A DNA stretch of 64,000 nt from Calliopum simillimum (Eukaryota; Arthropoda; Insecta; Diptera; Lauxaniidae): positions 24,119,187 through 24,183,186 of the forward strand of contig OX638368.1 in NCBI GenBank assembly GCA_951812925.1, read 5' to 3'. Shown in pieces: positions 43,446 through 54,904 of this stretch. The position numbers were made by a program, and so were the translations under genes. The notes beneath the pieces are model-generated. The model made no database searches, was not told the origin of the DNA, and was given only the letters and a program-made list of their open reading frames with translations. Position 1 is the stretch's first letter, and every line of letters starts with the position of its first letter.

Positions 43446-44902
43446 AATATTAGGGTTGTCCAAAAAAAAAAAAACACTTTTGTTTGAATATCAATTGTAA
43501 CCTCTTTAAAAGTTTCTGTTGGAAAAAATAATACACTGTGCAAAAAATTAGCTCAAAAAAAAATATTTTAAAGATCGCGTAACTTAAAAACAGTGATTTT
43601 TAATATAAATTAATTTTTTATAAATTATTACTTCTTCATAAAATGTCCCAGAACTTGGGTGTGAACGATGCAAATAAGATCCAACTTATTTCAAATGAAA
43701 GTTTATGATTTACGAAAAATAATTAAAAAAAACCCTTTTTTTTTGCAAAGTTATAGCTAGTTTAAGAAAGCATCATGAAACCCTAATGTTGACCTAATGT
43801 TCAATGGTAACAATGCTTTTTGAAGTGAAAAACAGTACTAATGTTAATAGGGGGGAATATTTTGAAACGCAATAAGCCCATTTTCAATGATATCTTATTT
43901 CTTATAACTGTTTCCCGACACTTAAAGAGTACCCCTAATTAAAGTACTAAAATTGCTTAGACCACATTAATGAATACTAAAATATGTCCCATACAATCGA
44001 TAAGCTAAAATTAATTTAAGAAAATTCGTAAGTAGTTGACAGTTTCTTGATATATTGCCAACATATGTTTAGTGGAAATGTTTTGATGTTCAATACAAAT
44101 AGTCATAAATCTTAAGTGAGCTTATACAAGCACTTATTGTCTTATTGAAACCATAGCAAATTACGTAAGTATTTTTGAAAAATTTTATTGATTTAAGAAT
44201 AAATGCCTCAAAACATTTTTTTATATACGTGAAAGTCCATGGAAAATGAACTAAAATTTTTTAAAAAGTTACTCATACGCAAGGTTAAACTTAATGGAAT
44301 GGAAATTATTTATTGAACTGGTATAATTTCTATAAATTCTGGGTCTAATTAACTACATGCACACTCCTTTCTTTATTAATTCGATAGGTTGAATTTTTTT
44401 AATTTTATTAATATAAACATGAATGATAAAAGTGCTCCCTTGTTATCACATACGGAGCGCAACATATAATACTAATTTGTACTTTCATACACTTTTTCTT
44501 AGCAAAGCTTAAGGAACAAATAAAATTTTTTCTCATTCGTGTGTTAAACATACTATTTATATGTTTCAGAAGACAATTACTAAATGATAAATTTATATTT
44601 TTAGTAAAATTTGAAAATGTGACAAACAATTTGTTCAGTTTATTATTACCTATTTGCTGCATTAAGCAAAATTTGTTTGACACGACAAAATAAGCACCCG
44701 TTTAAAAAAAAAAAAACCAACAAGGAATTATATCTTTTGCGCAATTTTTCATCAATTTATTTTGAAAAATTTTAAATATGTGAAGACCTATGGGTATTAA
44801 CAAATTTCATATACCCAACAAAAATGTGGATGAAAAATATTTGATAAATCAGCACGAGAAACAAATGTGTCTTTACTTAAGAATACACTATCAATTTCTA
44901 TA
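43446..44902. other. AT-rich intronic DNA, nothing identified
   Basis: A runs at 43463 and 44704; the 91-codon minus frame at 44408-44683 has no recognisable features. Confidence 0.4.
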
Positions 44903-46030
44903 CGAGGGGCTATACTTATATTTCGGGAACTGGCAACACTAATGTCAATAGCTAAAATTTGGCAACACCAGAATAAAGTTTGACATTTTTTAGCATAAAC
45001 GTACTCACAACGTTTTGAAGTACAAGTGCTATTTGTTTTGTTTCCAGTGAGTTAAGAAAATCAATTTGGCCAAAAAATGGAAATTTCAAGAAAAGGTTTT
45101 CGTTGGATTATTTTTCACAACTTTCGACGTGGTCACCGACGAATTCCGTGAAGGTCATCCAAAATTGGTTGTTGTGCCACAAAACATCGATGCAGTGCAT
45201 GAACTGATAATAAAAGATCGTCATATGGCATATTGTGAGATAGAGGCAGCCTTGCACATTAGCTCCACTTCAATACATTCGATTTTGCATGAACACTTAG
45301 TTGTAAAAAACGTTTGTTCTCGTTGGAAACCCTATAATTCATCAATCGCTCAAAAAAGGGCTCGCATCGTTTAGTGTAAGAAAATGATTAAAAATTTCGA
45401 CCGTGGTGCTTCAAAAGACGCGTATAAGATCGTGACAGGTGATGAATCATGGATATATGCGTATGAGTCGGAATCAAAACAGCAATCGACCGTGTGGGTA
45501 TTCCAAGACGAGTTGTTTGTGGAAGAAGCACAGCGAAGCAAATGGTCGCCTGTTTCTTCGGCCGAATGGGTGATGTGGCCACTGTTCCGCTTGAACAACA
45601 TAGGACGGTCAATTCTGAGTGGTACACGACCATTTGTTTGCCGAAGATGAATCATTCTACATCATGACAATGCGAGCTCTCGTACATCTCGTGAAACAGG
45701 TTAATTTTTGAGCAGTCAAAACATTGAATTGATGACTCATACTCCGTACAGTCTTGATTTGGCACCCAATGACTTCTTTTTGTTCCCGAACATTAAAGGT
45801 AAACTGCGTGGTCAACGATTTACGATCGCCGAAGAAGCAGTTGAAGCGTACAAAAACCCTGTTTTGGAGGTGTCTCAAGAGGAGTGGGAAAACTGCTATG
45901 ACAAATGATTTGAACGAATGCAAAAGTGTATTGATCATTAAGGGGAATATTTTGAAAAACAATAGTCATTTTCAATTAAAAATGTTTTTTTAATTATATG
46001 CTATTCCCGAAATATAAGTAGTGCCCTACG
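44903..46030 (+). mobile_element. Mariner (DD34D) element, second family member, broken
   Basis: 1128 bases between TA (44901-44902) and TA (46031-46032). Inverted ends CGAGGGGCTATACTTATATT and CGTAGGGCACTACTTATATT, both continuing TCGGGAA. The transposase is close to that of the 34.2-kb element, but the terminal repeats have diverged, so this is a separate subgroup. Confidence 0.9.
45077..45964 (+). pseudogene. Mariner transposase, deleted and frameshifted
   Basis: Starts MEISRKGFRWIIFHNFRRG, then loses about 90 bases compared with the 34.4-kb copy (the CINELKSLYG part) and shifts frame into FREGHPKLVVVPQNIDAVHE. It keeps SIHSILHEHLVVKNV, the first catalytic D in VTGDESWIYAYE, the second in HHDNASSRTS and the third in LDLAPNDFFLF (SPD changed to SLD). 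Stops at 45374 and frameshifts near 45540 and 45650 break it; a final stop replaces W in K*FERMQKCI. Inactive. Confidence 0.88.
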
Positions 46031-46140
46031 TAAAGCCACTTTACGAAGATGCCCCGCGTACGAATCTTCCCCATTTTCCCCTACTCTTTACTTCCGCTCA
46101 AAAAATCAAAAGAATAAATACGAAAAGATTTGAGGAGTGG

Positions 46141-46337
46141 GCTTATAACCAAAACGAGGCAAAAGTAATGTCATACACATTATTTGTTATTCGGTTATTG
46201 GATAAATATGATTTTTTTAACTAAAGGTCATTAATTCCATGCCATTTGTGAAAACAGAACCCAATTTTATTAATTTATAACAAATTTTCAGGCAATTAAT
46301 ATTATGACATTACTTTTGCTTCGTTTTGGTTATAAGC
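46141..46337. mobile_element. 197-base MITE with 35-base TIRs
   Basis: Left end GCTTATAACCAAAACGAGGC then AAAAGTAATGTCATA. The right end is its inverted copy with one change (GAAGC). The interior (TTATTCGGTTATTGGATAAA, GGTCATTAATTCCATGCC) matches segments near 2290-2345 with 3678-3780, and 12540-12560 with 13330-13450, so the family is dispersed. The ends are set in TTATAA, compatible with a TA-type target. No coding capacity. Confidence 0.85.
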
Positions 46338-46339
46338 GC

Positions 46340-47919
46340 TTTTGAAAAATCATTCATTTCTGAGGGCTAATAACTTTTAGCCCCAAATGAAAAATGTTTA
46401 AGACGTGGTGAACATAAGTAGTTACATTACAAAACGATCACCTATACACCCTTGGTGTAGGTTATGAAATGCTAATGTGTGTAAAAATATATAAAACTTT
46501 CAGTTGTTATCGACATACAAGTGAAAATAACGTAAGAAATAAGTTTGTATTTCGTAACAATGTGTGAAATACTTAGATGCTCCATATTCTTGGCTTAGAT
46601 ACAAATGTGCTATTTGCGGCAAGGCCAAGGTAACACCCTTACTACTTTTTTTTTCATTTTTGTCTTCAAAGGGTTAAAAGAAATCATGTGTTTTTTAATT
46701 AATTAAATTATTATGTGTATATTTTTTGTTTCAAATAACATTAAATTAAAGGGTTAATTTTCTACTTTTTTAGTTAATGAAACTATTCTTACTTATCCTT
46801 TTCGTATGTATTGGCTTAAATAATAAAGTCATCTTTTTTCATTTTTGTCCTTCAAAGAGTTAATGATTCAAATAGCATAAAGTTCATTTGCTCTTTTAAT
46901 CTAATGTGCACTGTAAACAATACAAAAAGCTTTCGAGTGTTAAAACTTGCTGAGTATTTATACCGTAAAGAGTGTCAAACTATATAATGTTTTTGACAGA
47001 TGACAACGAGTGCTCCCAAAATTTATGGAATGATTTACGTAACTACTCGTACGTAAACAATGCAAAGTTTTTCTTTTTTTTTTTTGTAAATTCACACCAT
47101 TTTTTAAAATTCTATAGCAATTATCACATAATTTTTAAACTTTTTTTGGGATTTCGGCTATAAGTATATTAGTAGTAATTATATATATTAAGCTTGATTA
47201 CAAAAATAAAGTTGTTTAAAGTTTTTTTTTTTTTTTTTTTTTTTGCCATACACTGTTTATTTATTTAGTTTTTTTTAAATTTTTTTTTTTTTTGGTATGG
47301 GCATACAAATTAAGTTTTTAAAAGTGACATGTTAATTAAATTATTTATATCATTTTTAACTGACAAAGCGCTGCGAAATTGAAAAAATTTCACTTTTTTC
47401 TTTTTTTCGATTATTTTTATTTTTTTTTTTTTGTGTTTTTCATATCATTTCAATTGATTAAACTTTTTTTTTTCTAGAGAACAACGAAGTTTCTTGACTT
47501 GTTTATTTTATTAAGACAATAATTAAATTATGAATTTATATTTTTATAGTGTTGACATGTGGGTTAAAATTTATAACATATTATTTTTTTTTTTCACTAT
47601 TTTGCGTGGTTTTTGAACTTCTTTACACACAAACTCGTTCATTGAAGGCACACAAGCATTAAATTATATAATTTGGGTGTTCACAAAGTGCCAGATCATA
47701 AATTTTTTTTGGTGAAATAGAATGCCCTAAGATAAATAAATGGGATTTGAAAAAAACTCAAAACATTTCATCTTTTGTGAGGGAAAGGATATTTTGATAA
47801 GGAAGAGTGTGGATATACTGCATATAAGAAATAAAAAGTTCATTCCATTTTTTTTTTTTTTTTTTTGTGCCTGAGTTATTCAGGAATATTTTTATTTTGG
47901 TAAAAGGTTAGAGTGGCAA
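46340..47919. other. AT-rich intronic DNA with long T runs
   Basis: T runs at 47224-47244, 47282-47293, 47420-47430, 47583-47595 and 47849-47866. Near 46440 ACACCCTTGGTGTAGGTTAT resembles the start of the INE-1/SGM-like repeats. No gene. Confidence 0.45.
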
Positions 47920-48790
47920 TTTTTGAACAACGCCCACTTTTTGTTATTCTTTAGATACTAATGATCCAGATCCGTACACCAAATTTCATCAAAATATGTT
48001 GTACATACCATTAGCATTTAATGCGTTTTACTCATATTTTTATTAAAATTGTTGTAGTCGTTTTCGAGTAATATTGAAACAAAATCTTCAATGGTTAAAA
48101 AAGGGCGTGGCACTTCTTCGATACCGCCCACTTTTCGACTGTTACAAGGCATTGATAAGCAGTACCTACATAGCAAATTTCATCAAAATAGGTTGTACCA
48201 TTTGCGGAAAATAGCATTTAACGTATTTTGCTTATATGGGAGGTTCCACGCGCAACCGCGATATATCGCCCACTTTTAGATCAGAGATGTCTATATTAAC
48301 TAGGCTCCTCACAGTTAATTTCAGATTGTTTGCTTCATTAGTTTTCTTTTTATATCACATTGTATTTTTGTGGGCATTGCCACGCCCTTCAACAAGTTTT
48401 CCCAATATAACGACATATCACATATTAATCGCTGTTTGCAGAGGTAACATCTCCTAAATTTTCATTAAAATTGTTTTCGAATAATATTGAATCAAAATTT
48501 TCAAGGGTAAAAAAGTGGGCGTTGCATTTTTTCGATTCCGCCCACTTTTCGTCTGCTACAAGATATCATTAAGCCGTTACTACTCACCAAATACCTTGTA
48601 TGATTTGCGAATTATGACTTAATCAAATTTAAAATTTAGGGCGATTCTACGCCCCGAGGTGAATATTTACAAAGTTCAAACCTAGCGCATTCTCCAATGT
48701 ATGCTAATATCTAACACTATTCCAAGTTTCATTAAAATCGCTGTAGCCATTTTCGAGAAAAAAATATTGGCACAGAAATAAGTACAAAAA
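47920..48790 (+). repeat. Cluster of 'GGGCGTGGCA / CCGCCCACTTTT' repeats
   Basis: Related blocks start near 47930 (AACGCCCACTTTTTGTTATT), 48105 (GGGCGTGGCACTTCTTCGAT), 48235 (ATGGGAGGTTCCACGCGCAA) and 48520 (GTGGGCGTTGCATTTTTTCG), each followed by TTTCATCAAAATA or TTTTCGA-type text. Probably diverged copies or tandem units of one non-autonomous repeat related to that at 6.9-7.5 kb. Confidence 0.55.
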
Positions 48791-48884
48791 ATAAACATAC
48801 AATTTTAGCTCGTATTTTCTGATTACGAACACTTCAGTCCCGTCAATCATGAAACCCAAGCAGAACACTTCTAGAAATGTATCG

Positions 48885-49690
48885 ACTATCTACGAAGTCG
48901 ACTATGGTCTATAATCTACCTTTAAGGTCTTTGGTTCATAATCTATGGTCTATGATCTATTCGTTATGGTCTTTGGTCGATAACCTTCGGTCTATAATCT
49001 GTCCTTTATATTCTTGGGCCCATAATATATAGTCTAAGGTCTTTCGTTTATGGTCTTTGGTTCATAGTCCATAGCCTATGATCGATCCTTAATGGTCTTT
49101 GGTTCATAATCTATAGTCTATGATGTGTCCGTTATATTCTTGGGCTCATAATAAGTATATAGTTTATGGTCTTTCGTTTATGGTCTTTGGTTCATAATCT
49201 ATGGTCTATGATCTATCCTTTATGGTCTTTGGTCCATAGTCTTTGGTCTATGTATAATCTGTCTTTTATATTTTTGGGCCCATAATATATAGTCTAAGGT
49301 CTTCGGTCTATAAACTATACTCTATGATCTGTCCTTTATGGTCTTTGGTCCATAATATATAGTCTATGATCTTTTCTTTCTAGTCTTTGTTCCATAGTCT
49401 ATAGTCTATGATCTGTACTTTATGGTCTTTTGTCCATAACCTATGGTCTATAATCTACCTTTGAGGTCTTTGGTTCATAATCTATGGTCTATGATCTATT
49501 CTTTATGGTCTGTCATCTATTCTTTATGGTCTTTGGTCCATAATCTTTGATATATATGATCTGTCCTTTATATTCTTGGACCCATAAATATTGCCTTTGA
49601 TCTTTTCTTTATGGTCTTTGGTCCATATGATCACTAATATGTCTATAGTTGATAATCTTTGGACTATGATCTGTGCTATTGTCTAGGGAC
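48885..49690 (+). repeat. 42-base minisatellite with ~128-base higher-order step
   Basis: Unit close to GGTCTTTGGTCCATAATCTA plus TGGTCTATGATCTGTCCTTT plus AT (42 bases), about 19 units. Anchors at 48926, 48968, 49052, 49094, 49180 and 49222 give 42- and 84-base steps. A variant with TTCTTGGGCCCATAATATAT and a duplicated GGTCTTTCGTTTAT (14 bases) recurs about every 128 bases (49052 to 49180), so the array grew in blocks of three units. Confidence 0.88.
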
Positions 49691-50315
49691 CATAAACTTA
49701 CATTATTTAGAATAAAATAAAAAAAATTTACACATTACAATATGTGTGCCTCTTAAATCCGTGAAAGTTCCGGGACATACATGAAAACCCGGGATATTTC
49801 CGGGACATTGTTGAATTCGGAACATGAGGCCAACAAAATCAAAAACTGACCAGCAAAATCCGGAACTGTTGGTCACCCTAATCTACAGAGAATCAATTTG
49901 GAACATTCAAACCAACATTCATTTTAAAGCAACAAATCATAATTTAAGCACAAATTGAGAATGCATGTTAGAACGCGCAGCGAGCGTAAATGTGTGAATA
50001 GCATAGGCAAGGCGCCTATGTAGCGGCATTTAAGTACTCGTAACTTCTATATTAATGATAAATTCCTCCAATTTTTCATAGAAATATTTTGCAGATTTTA
50101 GAGAACAATTCTGTATAAAAATTTTGATTTTATTTATGGGTAGATATTGCTCTAATAATTTTTTTGTTCATTAGAAAGTGCATTATTTATATGAAGTTTT
50201 TAAAATTTGTATGAAAAGTTTATTCATATAAGTTTTGAATTATTTTTAGTCCTACCACAAAATTATCATAAATTTAATTACAGAGAAATCGCAATTTAAA
50301 AAAAAGACGTATATA
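49691..50315. other. Intronic DNA, nothing identified
   Basis: A short patch with repeated CCGGGA (49770-49810: GTTCCGGGACATACATG, CCCGGGATATTTCCGGGACA) is unusual locally but has no assignment. The rest is AT-rich. Confidence 0.4.
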
Positions 50316-51612
50316 ACAGGTCATTCAATAAGTTCGTAGGATGACACATAGATGGCTTTAGTAGAATTTTTTCCAAATAATTTTTATTTAGTACTAACCT
50401 TCAAACGATACGTGTATAAATTTGACAGCAATCTGACTATTGGTTCGTGAGTTATAGCATTTTGTGTAAAGCAACTTTTGTAAGTGAAATAAAAATGGAA
50501 AAAAGTAAATTTCGAGCTTTGATAAAGCATTGCTTTTTGATGAAAAAAAATACAGTGGAAACCAAACAATGGCTTGATAAACCTTATCTGAACCCTGCTC
50601 CATTGAGACAAATGGTAGAAAAGTGGATTGCTGAATTTAAACGTGGTTGTGCCAGCACAAATGATGCAGAGCGCAGTTGACGCTCAAATGAGGCTGTTAT
50701 TCCAGAAAACATAAAAAAAATCCACAAATTGGTTATGAACGATCGCAAATTGAAGGTACACGAGCTAGCTAACATTGTAAAGATAAGTATCAGATGGTAG
50801 TGTTTTTACCATTTTACATGAACATTTGGGTATGCAAAAGCTATGTGCAAAGTGGCTGCCGCGTGAGCTCACAGTAGACCAAAAACAACAACGAATTGAT
50901 GCTTCAGAGGAGTGTTTGGCGCTGTTAAGCCGCCATAAAATCGAATTTTATCGTCGATATGGACAATGGATGACACATGGCTTCACTATTATACACCAAA
51001 ATCCAAAATACAGTCAGCTGAGTGGACAGCAGTCGACGAACCGAATCCAAAGCGAGCAAAGACGAAAAAATTTGGCAGTAAGGTGAGGGCGTCTGTATTT
51101 TGGGATGCGAAAGGAATAATATTCATCGACTATATCCAAAAATGAACCACCACCAACAGCGACTATTACTGTTCACTTTTGGATCGATTGAAGGCTGAAA
51201 TCGCAAAGAATCGGCCACATTTGCAAAAGAAAAAAAGTGTTGTTTCATCAAGACAATGCACCGTGTCACAAATCGATGAAAACGATATCAAAATTGAATG
51301 AATTGGGCTTCAAATTGCTTGTCCACCCACCGTATTCTCCAGATTTAGCCCCCAGCGACTTTTTCCTGTTTTCAGATTTCAAGAGAATACTTGCTGGAAA
51401 GAAATTTAAGTCCAATGATGAAGTTATCTCTGTAACTGAGGCCTTTTTTTGACGAGAAAGAAAAATCGTACTATAAAAGTGGTATCGAAAAGTTGGAAAA
51501 TCGGTATACTCATTGTATCGCCCTCGAAGGCAACTATGTTGAATAATAAAATCGAGTTTTGTCAAAATTTTGTTTTTTCTTACTTATCCTACAGACTTAT
51601 TGAATGACATGT
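50316..51612 (+). mobile_element. Mariner (DD34D) element, third type, broken
   Basis: 1297 bases with TA at 50314-50315 and 51613-51614. Inverted ends ACAGGTCATTCAATAAGTTC and ACATGTCATTCAATAAGTCT continuing GTAGGAT. Full-length in outline, with several point lesions in the transposase. Different from the 34.2/44.9-kb mariners. Confidence 0.92.
50495..51546 (+). pseudogene. Mariner transposase with stops and frameshifts
   Basis: Starts MEKSKFRALIKHCFLMKKNT; N-terminal HTH region with WIAEFKRGCAST, then a stop at 50680 (S*RSNEAV). Continues VIPENIKKIHKLVMNDRKLK, a frameshift near 50795, ILHEHLGMQKLCAKWLPREL, and a frame change near 50960 into MDDTWLHYY, where the first catalytic region should read GDETW. 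VRASVFWDAKGIIFIDY follows with a stop. The second D is in FHQDNAPCHK and the third in SPDLAPSDFFLF, 34 residues apart, ending GIEKLENRYTHCIALEGNY. The overall length (about 345 codons) is complete; it is dead by point lesions rather than deletion. Confidence 0.9.
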
Positions 51613-51614
51613 TA

Positions 51615-52439
51615 CATAAAAATTCACATGCTTATAACTTTTAAAAAAATTAAAGTTTCAAAAAAAAAAAAATATAAGGCAATCATCCTGGTCAGAAACT
51701 CTTCCAAGAACCACCAAAAAAAAAAGTTTGAGTTGAGCAAGTTAGTTTTTACTGTGTCCGTTTCAAAAAATTGAACTAAGTAGCAGTATTTTCCTGAAGA
51801 AAAATCTTCGCTTGGCTTTTCTCTAACGATGATGAATTGGAATGCCACTTTTGTTCGCGTGATTTCATTCTGAATTTCGAACGTAAGCAGAATTAAATAT
51901 TTTAAAGTATTAGGACCTAGTGGACTTAATTTTTTGGCGGCACCCTAATCTATGTATTTATACATTTTCTTTTTTATACAAATATTTATATTTAACGTTC
52001 ACATGGTATTTATTTTATTTATTATTTGTTGCTTTTCATGTAATTAGCACAATTTAAATAATTTGGCGTAAATAAATATAAGTTACACTGTAAATTACTT
52101 TTATTTTTGTTTTATTATTTGATAACTTTTATTTATTTATGTTTTTTCTTTTGATCAATTAAATTTTTTTATTTGAAAACATTTTTTCTTTAATAAGATT
52201 TTTATTTTTTTGCATAAATTTTGTTTTTTTTTTTCTTCTTAACTTCACGCTTGATAGACGCTATAATTCGCGTTTAACAAATTTTTATTATTTTTTTTAA
52301 AGCAAATTTGTAAAATCTACTTTTTCACAAAATTTTCTTCTACTATACCGTTAAAACAACATAAACAACGCGCACAAAACTCTTTTTTTGTAATAGATTT
52401 TTTTCTTTTTTTTTACTTTCAATTTATTTTTACGACATT
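51615..52439. other. AT-rich intronic DNA, nothing identified
   Basis: T-rich throughout; no supported frame. Confidence 0.4.
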
Positions 52440-53085
52440 AGCTTAGTTCGCTTAAAATTAGACTGAAGCGCCGCCAGATGCACTCGACTGGACGAACTCA
52501 ATGTCGAGAGTTTTTCGCTCTCTCAGAATAAACAACCGCTAGCTATAAAGTTAAGTGAAAAATTAAAAGAAAATTTTCGAAAAAGCTTTTCCATTACGTA
52601 GTCTGCAGCTTGCACAAAAAACACGAATAAAAAGGCCTAGACGACGACGACGCGACAAATACGTGTACACCACTCTACACTCTAGAGTTTTTTGCGTAAC
52701 GCAGAGAGCGCGCCAACAACCTGTTGCTGCTAACAAAATGATCACCTGTTGCTTTGCCAAACAACACAAACGCTAGCCAGCCGGTCTAAATATACGGGAC
52801 TAAAAACGGCTAAACGCGCCAGAATTGTCAAATTATTAAAGTGGGCTGAGGGGCGGAAGCTTTAAAGAAATTCAATGCTTTATCGGTAGATTTTACGCTT
52901 TCAATGTAGCACTGATAAGGGGCGTATACGCTAGTATTATAAATTATTTAAATTATTGACTGATAGCGTGAGTGTGTGATAAAAGCTTTGCTTTATCAGC
53001 CTTTATCATATGATCAAAACAAAAGCAAATATCGCGTCGTGTGAGCGTAACAACTTAATCAGTCGGCGCAGTTGCATACGTAAGT
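52440..53085. promoter_or_regulatory. GC-richer, candidate promoter/first-exon region
   Basis: Base composition and CpG content rise against about 10 kb of AT-rich surroundings. On plus, TTAATCAGTCGGCGCAGTTG near 53056-53075 contains an initiator-like TCAGTC and is followed by a consensus donor (GCATAC|GTAAGTAG). On minus, GCGCTTCAGTCT (52465-52476) is also initiator-like, followed by a GC-rich leader and a 69-codon frame (52563-52769) without family resemblance. This could be another promoter of the host gene or of a nested transcript. No TATA box assigned. Confidence 0.3.
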
Positions 53086-53612
53086 AGAGCTTTTTTCCGT
53101 ATACTTTGTTGTATTTTTCACAAGTTTTTCTTTATTTTCTCGGTTTTTGTTTTGTTATTTAAATTTATTGATTTTATTTCTTTCAACTTTTTTTGTGTTT
53201 TTGTTTTTGGCATCATAAAATTAAACGAAAAATCAGCTGCCATTAATTTTGTATGGTGGCTCGTGTCGTTAAGTTGGGGTGACGCATTTTGTACGGTTTT
53301 TTCGTTTTATTGAATGAGTAGATATTTTGGCCAAATTAGTGGCTGATAAGACGGGCATTTGTTTGCGGCGCACTATTGCTAATTGAATTTTATGGTTTTA
53401 CTTTCGATTAGTTTTTGTTTTTTTTTTTTAACAAAAAAAAAGAGGGAAAAAAATCTTTTTGTTTGTGCCAATTAATCGGCAACATGTAAACATTGTCATT
53501 GCAAACATCTAATTTGGGCACAATTAGTAGCTTGGGATGATGATATTACTCTCGTGGCACTATTAAGACAAATAACCATATAGTTTTTTAAACGACTTTA
53601 TTAAATAAGCTC
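53086..53612. other. AT-rich DNA downstream of the candidate promoter
   Basis: T runs at 53420 and elsewhere; nothing further. Confidence 0.35.
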
Positions 53613-53614
53613 GA

Positions 53615-54690
53615 ACGAACAGTTTGTGCACGAAAAAAAGTAGTCGTTGGTTAAAAACCTTAGTCTTAACCCATTTTCTGCCGCTGTTCGAGTTTTCAAA
53701 CAGCAAAATGGGCCATTTTCAATAATTTTTTAAACTATGAAAGTAAATGATATCAGAATGAAAGTTAGTGCCATATAATACTTTTATCTTTGGCTGTTTT
53801 TTTTTTTTTTAATATTAAAAATATAAAGAAATGACAATAAAAAAATTAAAGATGAGGCTTTATACCCAAAGGAGTAATCTATCATTACAATTTTTTTGTA
53901 AATGGAGTGCCCATAAGCCCCGTTACTCTAAAATTCACTAAAATTTTTCCCTTTACAACCCGTTTCACCTGTGTGAGGGTTGGATGGAGTAAAAAAAAAA
54001 TATCATCACAATGGGGGGAGGGGCGTGGAAAAACAAAAATTTTTTTCCGAAAAAAAAAAAATTTATAAAAATTTTTTGATGACGGATTCGGAATCAAAAG
54101 GCGCTAATAACTCTTAAAAAACTATGTAACAAAAAATTAAATAATTTTTACAGCGCGGCAGAAAATGGATTAAGCACAAGATCAAAAATAAAGGTTTGAA
54201 TACAAAAAAAAATTAAAATGTGGAGCGCATAAACAGTGTGTGCACGAAAAAAAGTAGTTACTGTTAAAGAAAACCTTAATCTTTAGCACGTGATTAGATC
54301 TCAGGCTTTGAGTACAAAATAGAAACCGAAGATCTTGCTACATAGCAGATCTTCTTCGTAACAGAAATCAACGATTCAAATGCACTGCGGTTGGAGAATT
54401 GAAGCATCATAAACCATTGCTTAGTATCCTTTCCATAAGTGCCAGTGAAAAAATGCTTGAGTCTCTCCTTCTATTGAATAGTTAATCCTGATAAGTTAAT
54501 CGGTCGATGATTTAACAAGTGAATCAGACCTTAATACCTTCCCGATGTTACCTTCAGACGGATGTGGTCGAATGAACAGTGTGTGCACGAAAAAATGAAG
54601 GCGGTAGAAAATAATACCTTAATCTTGAACACGTGATAAAAAGTCAAGATTTGAGTACAAAAAAAGAAAAAAAGGGGCCTTGCTACACAT
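53615..54690 (+). repeat. Three tandem units with AGTGTGTGCACGAAAA
   Basis: The block AACAGT(T/G)TGTGCACGAAAA then CCTTA(A/G)TCTT..GCAC..GAT and TTTGAGTACAAAA begins at 53621, 54235 and 54578. The second and third starts are 343 bases apart; the first unit is shortened downstream and is interrupted by a 500-base MITE. Function unknown. Confidence 0.75.
53670..54169. mobile_element. 500-base piggyBac-like MITE, TTAA target duplication
   Basis: Flanked by TTAA at 53666-53669 and 54170-54173. Ends CCCATTTTCTGCCGCTGT and, inverted, TCCATTTTCTGCCGCGCTGT. The insertion splits the first unit of the surrounding tandem repeat exactly at the position where units two and three read CTTTAGCAC and CTTGAACAC. 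TTAA plus C(C)C ends are diagnostic of the piggyBac superfamily. No transposase. Confidence 0.87.
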
Positions 54691-54814
54691 AAGCTCTATA
54701 TTTTTCGTAACAACAGATTAAGGCAGTCCCAATACAGTGTTATGGTAGCTTGCAAGATATTTTCATTTATGACTTATTGGTGGCTTTGAACCTCATTAAC
54801 ATTTTTAGGTGATA

Positions 54815-54900
54815 TTTGTTTTCTCCTTTGATCTCTTGCCACGTCTTTCCCAATTCTTGCATTTCATTTTCCAGCGACCTTTTCCTTTTTCCTTTTTTTT
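54815..54900 (-). pseudogene. RTE-like LINE C-terminal scrap
   Basis: Minus-strand text KRKRSLENEMQELGKTWQEI matches the end of the frame at 62100-62400 (KSLEKEI...ESGKSWQEI). It is the C-terminal tail of the same kind of LINE. Only about 30 codons remain. Confidence 0.5.
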
Positions 54901-54904
54901 TTTT

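Noticed and set aside
48885..49690. CRISPR-like look of regular short repeats
   Set aside because: Units are contiguous and degenerate with no unique spacers, in eukaryotic intronic DNA; this is a minisatellite.
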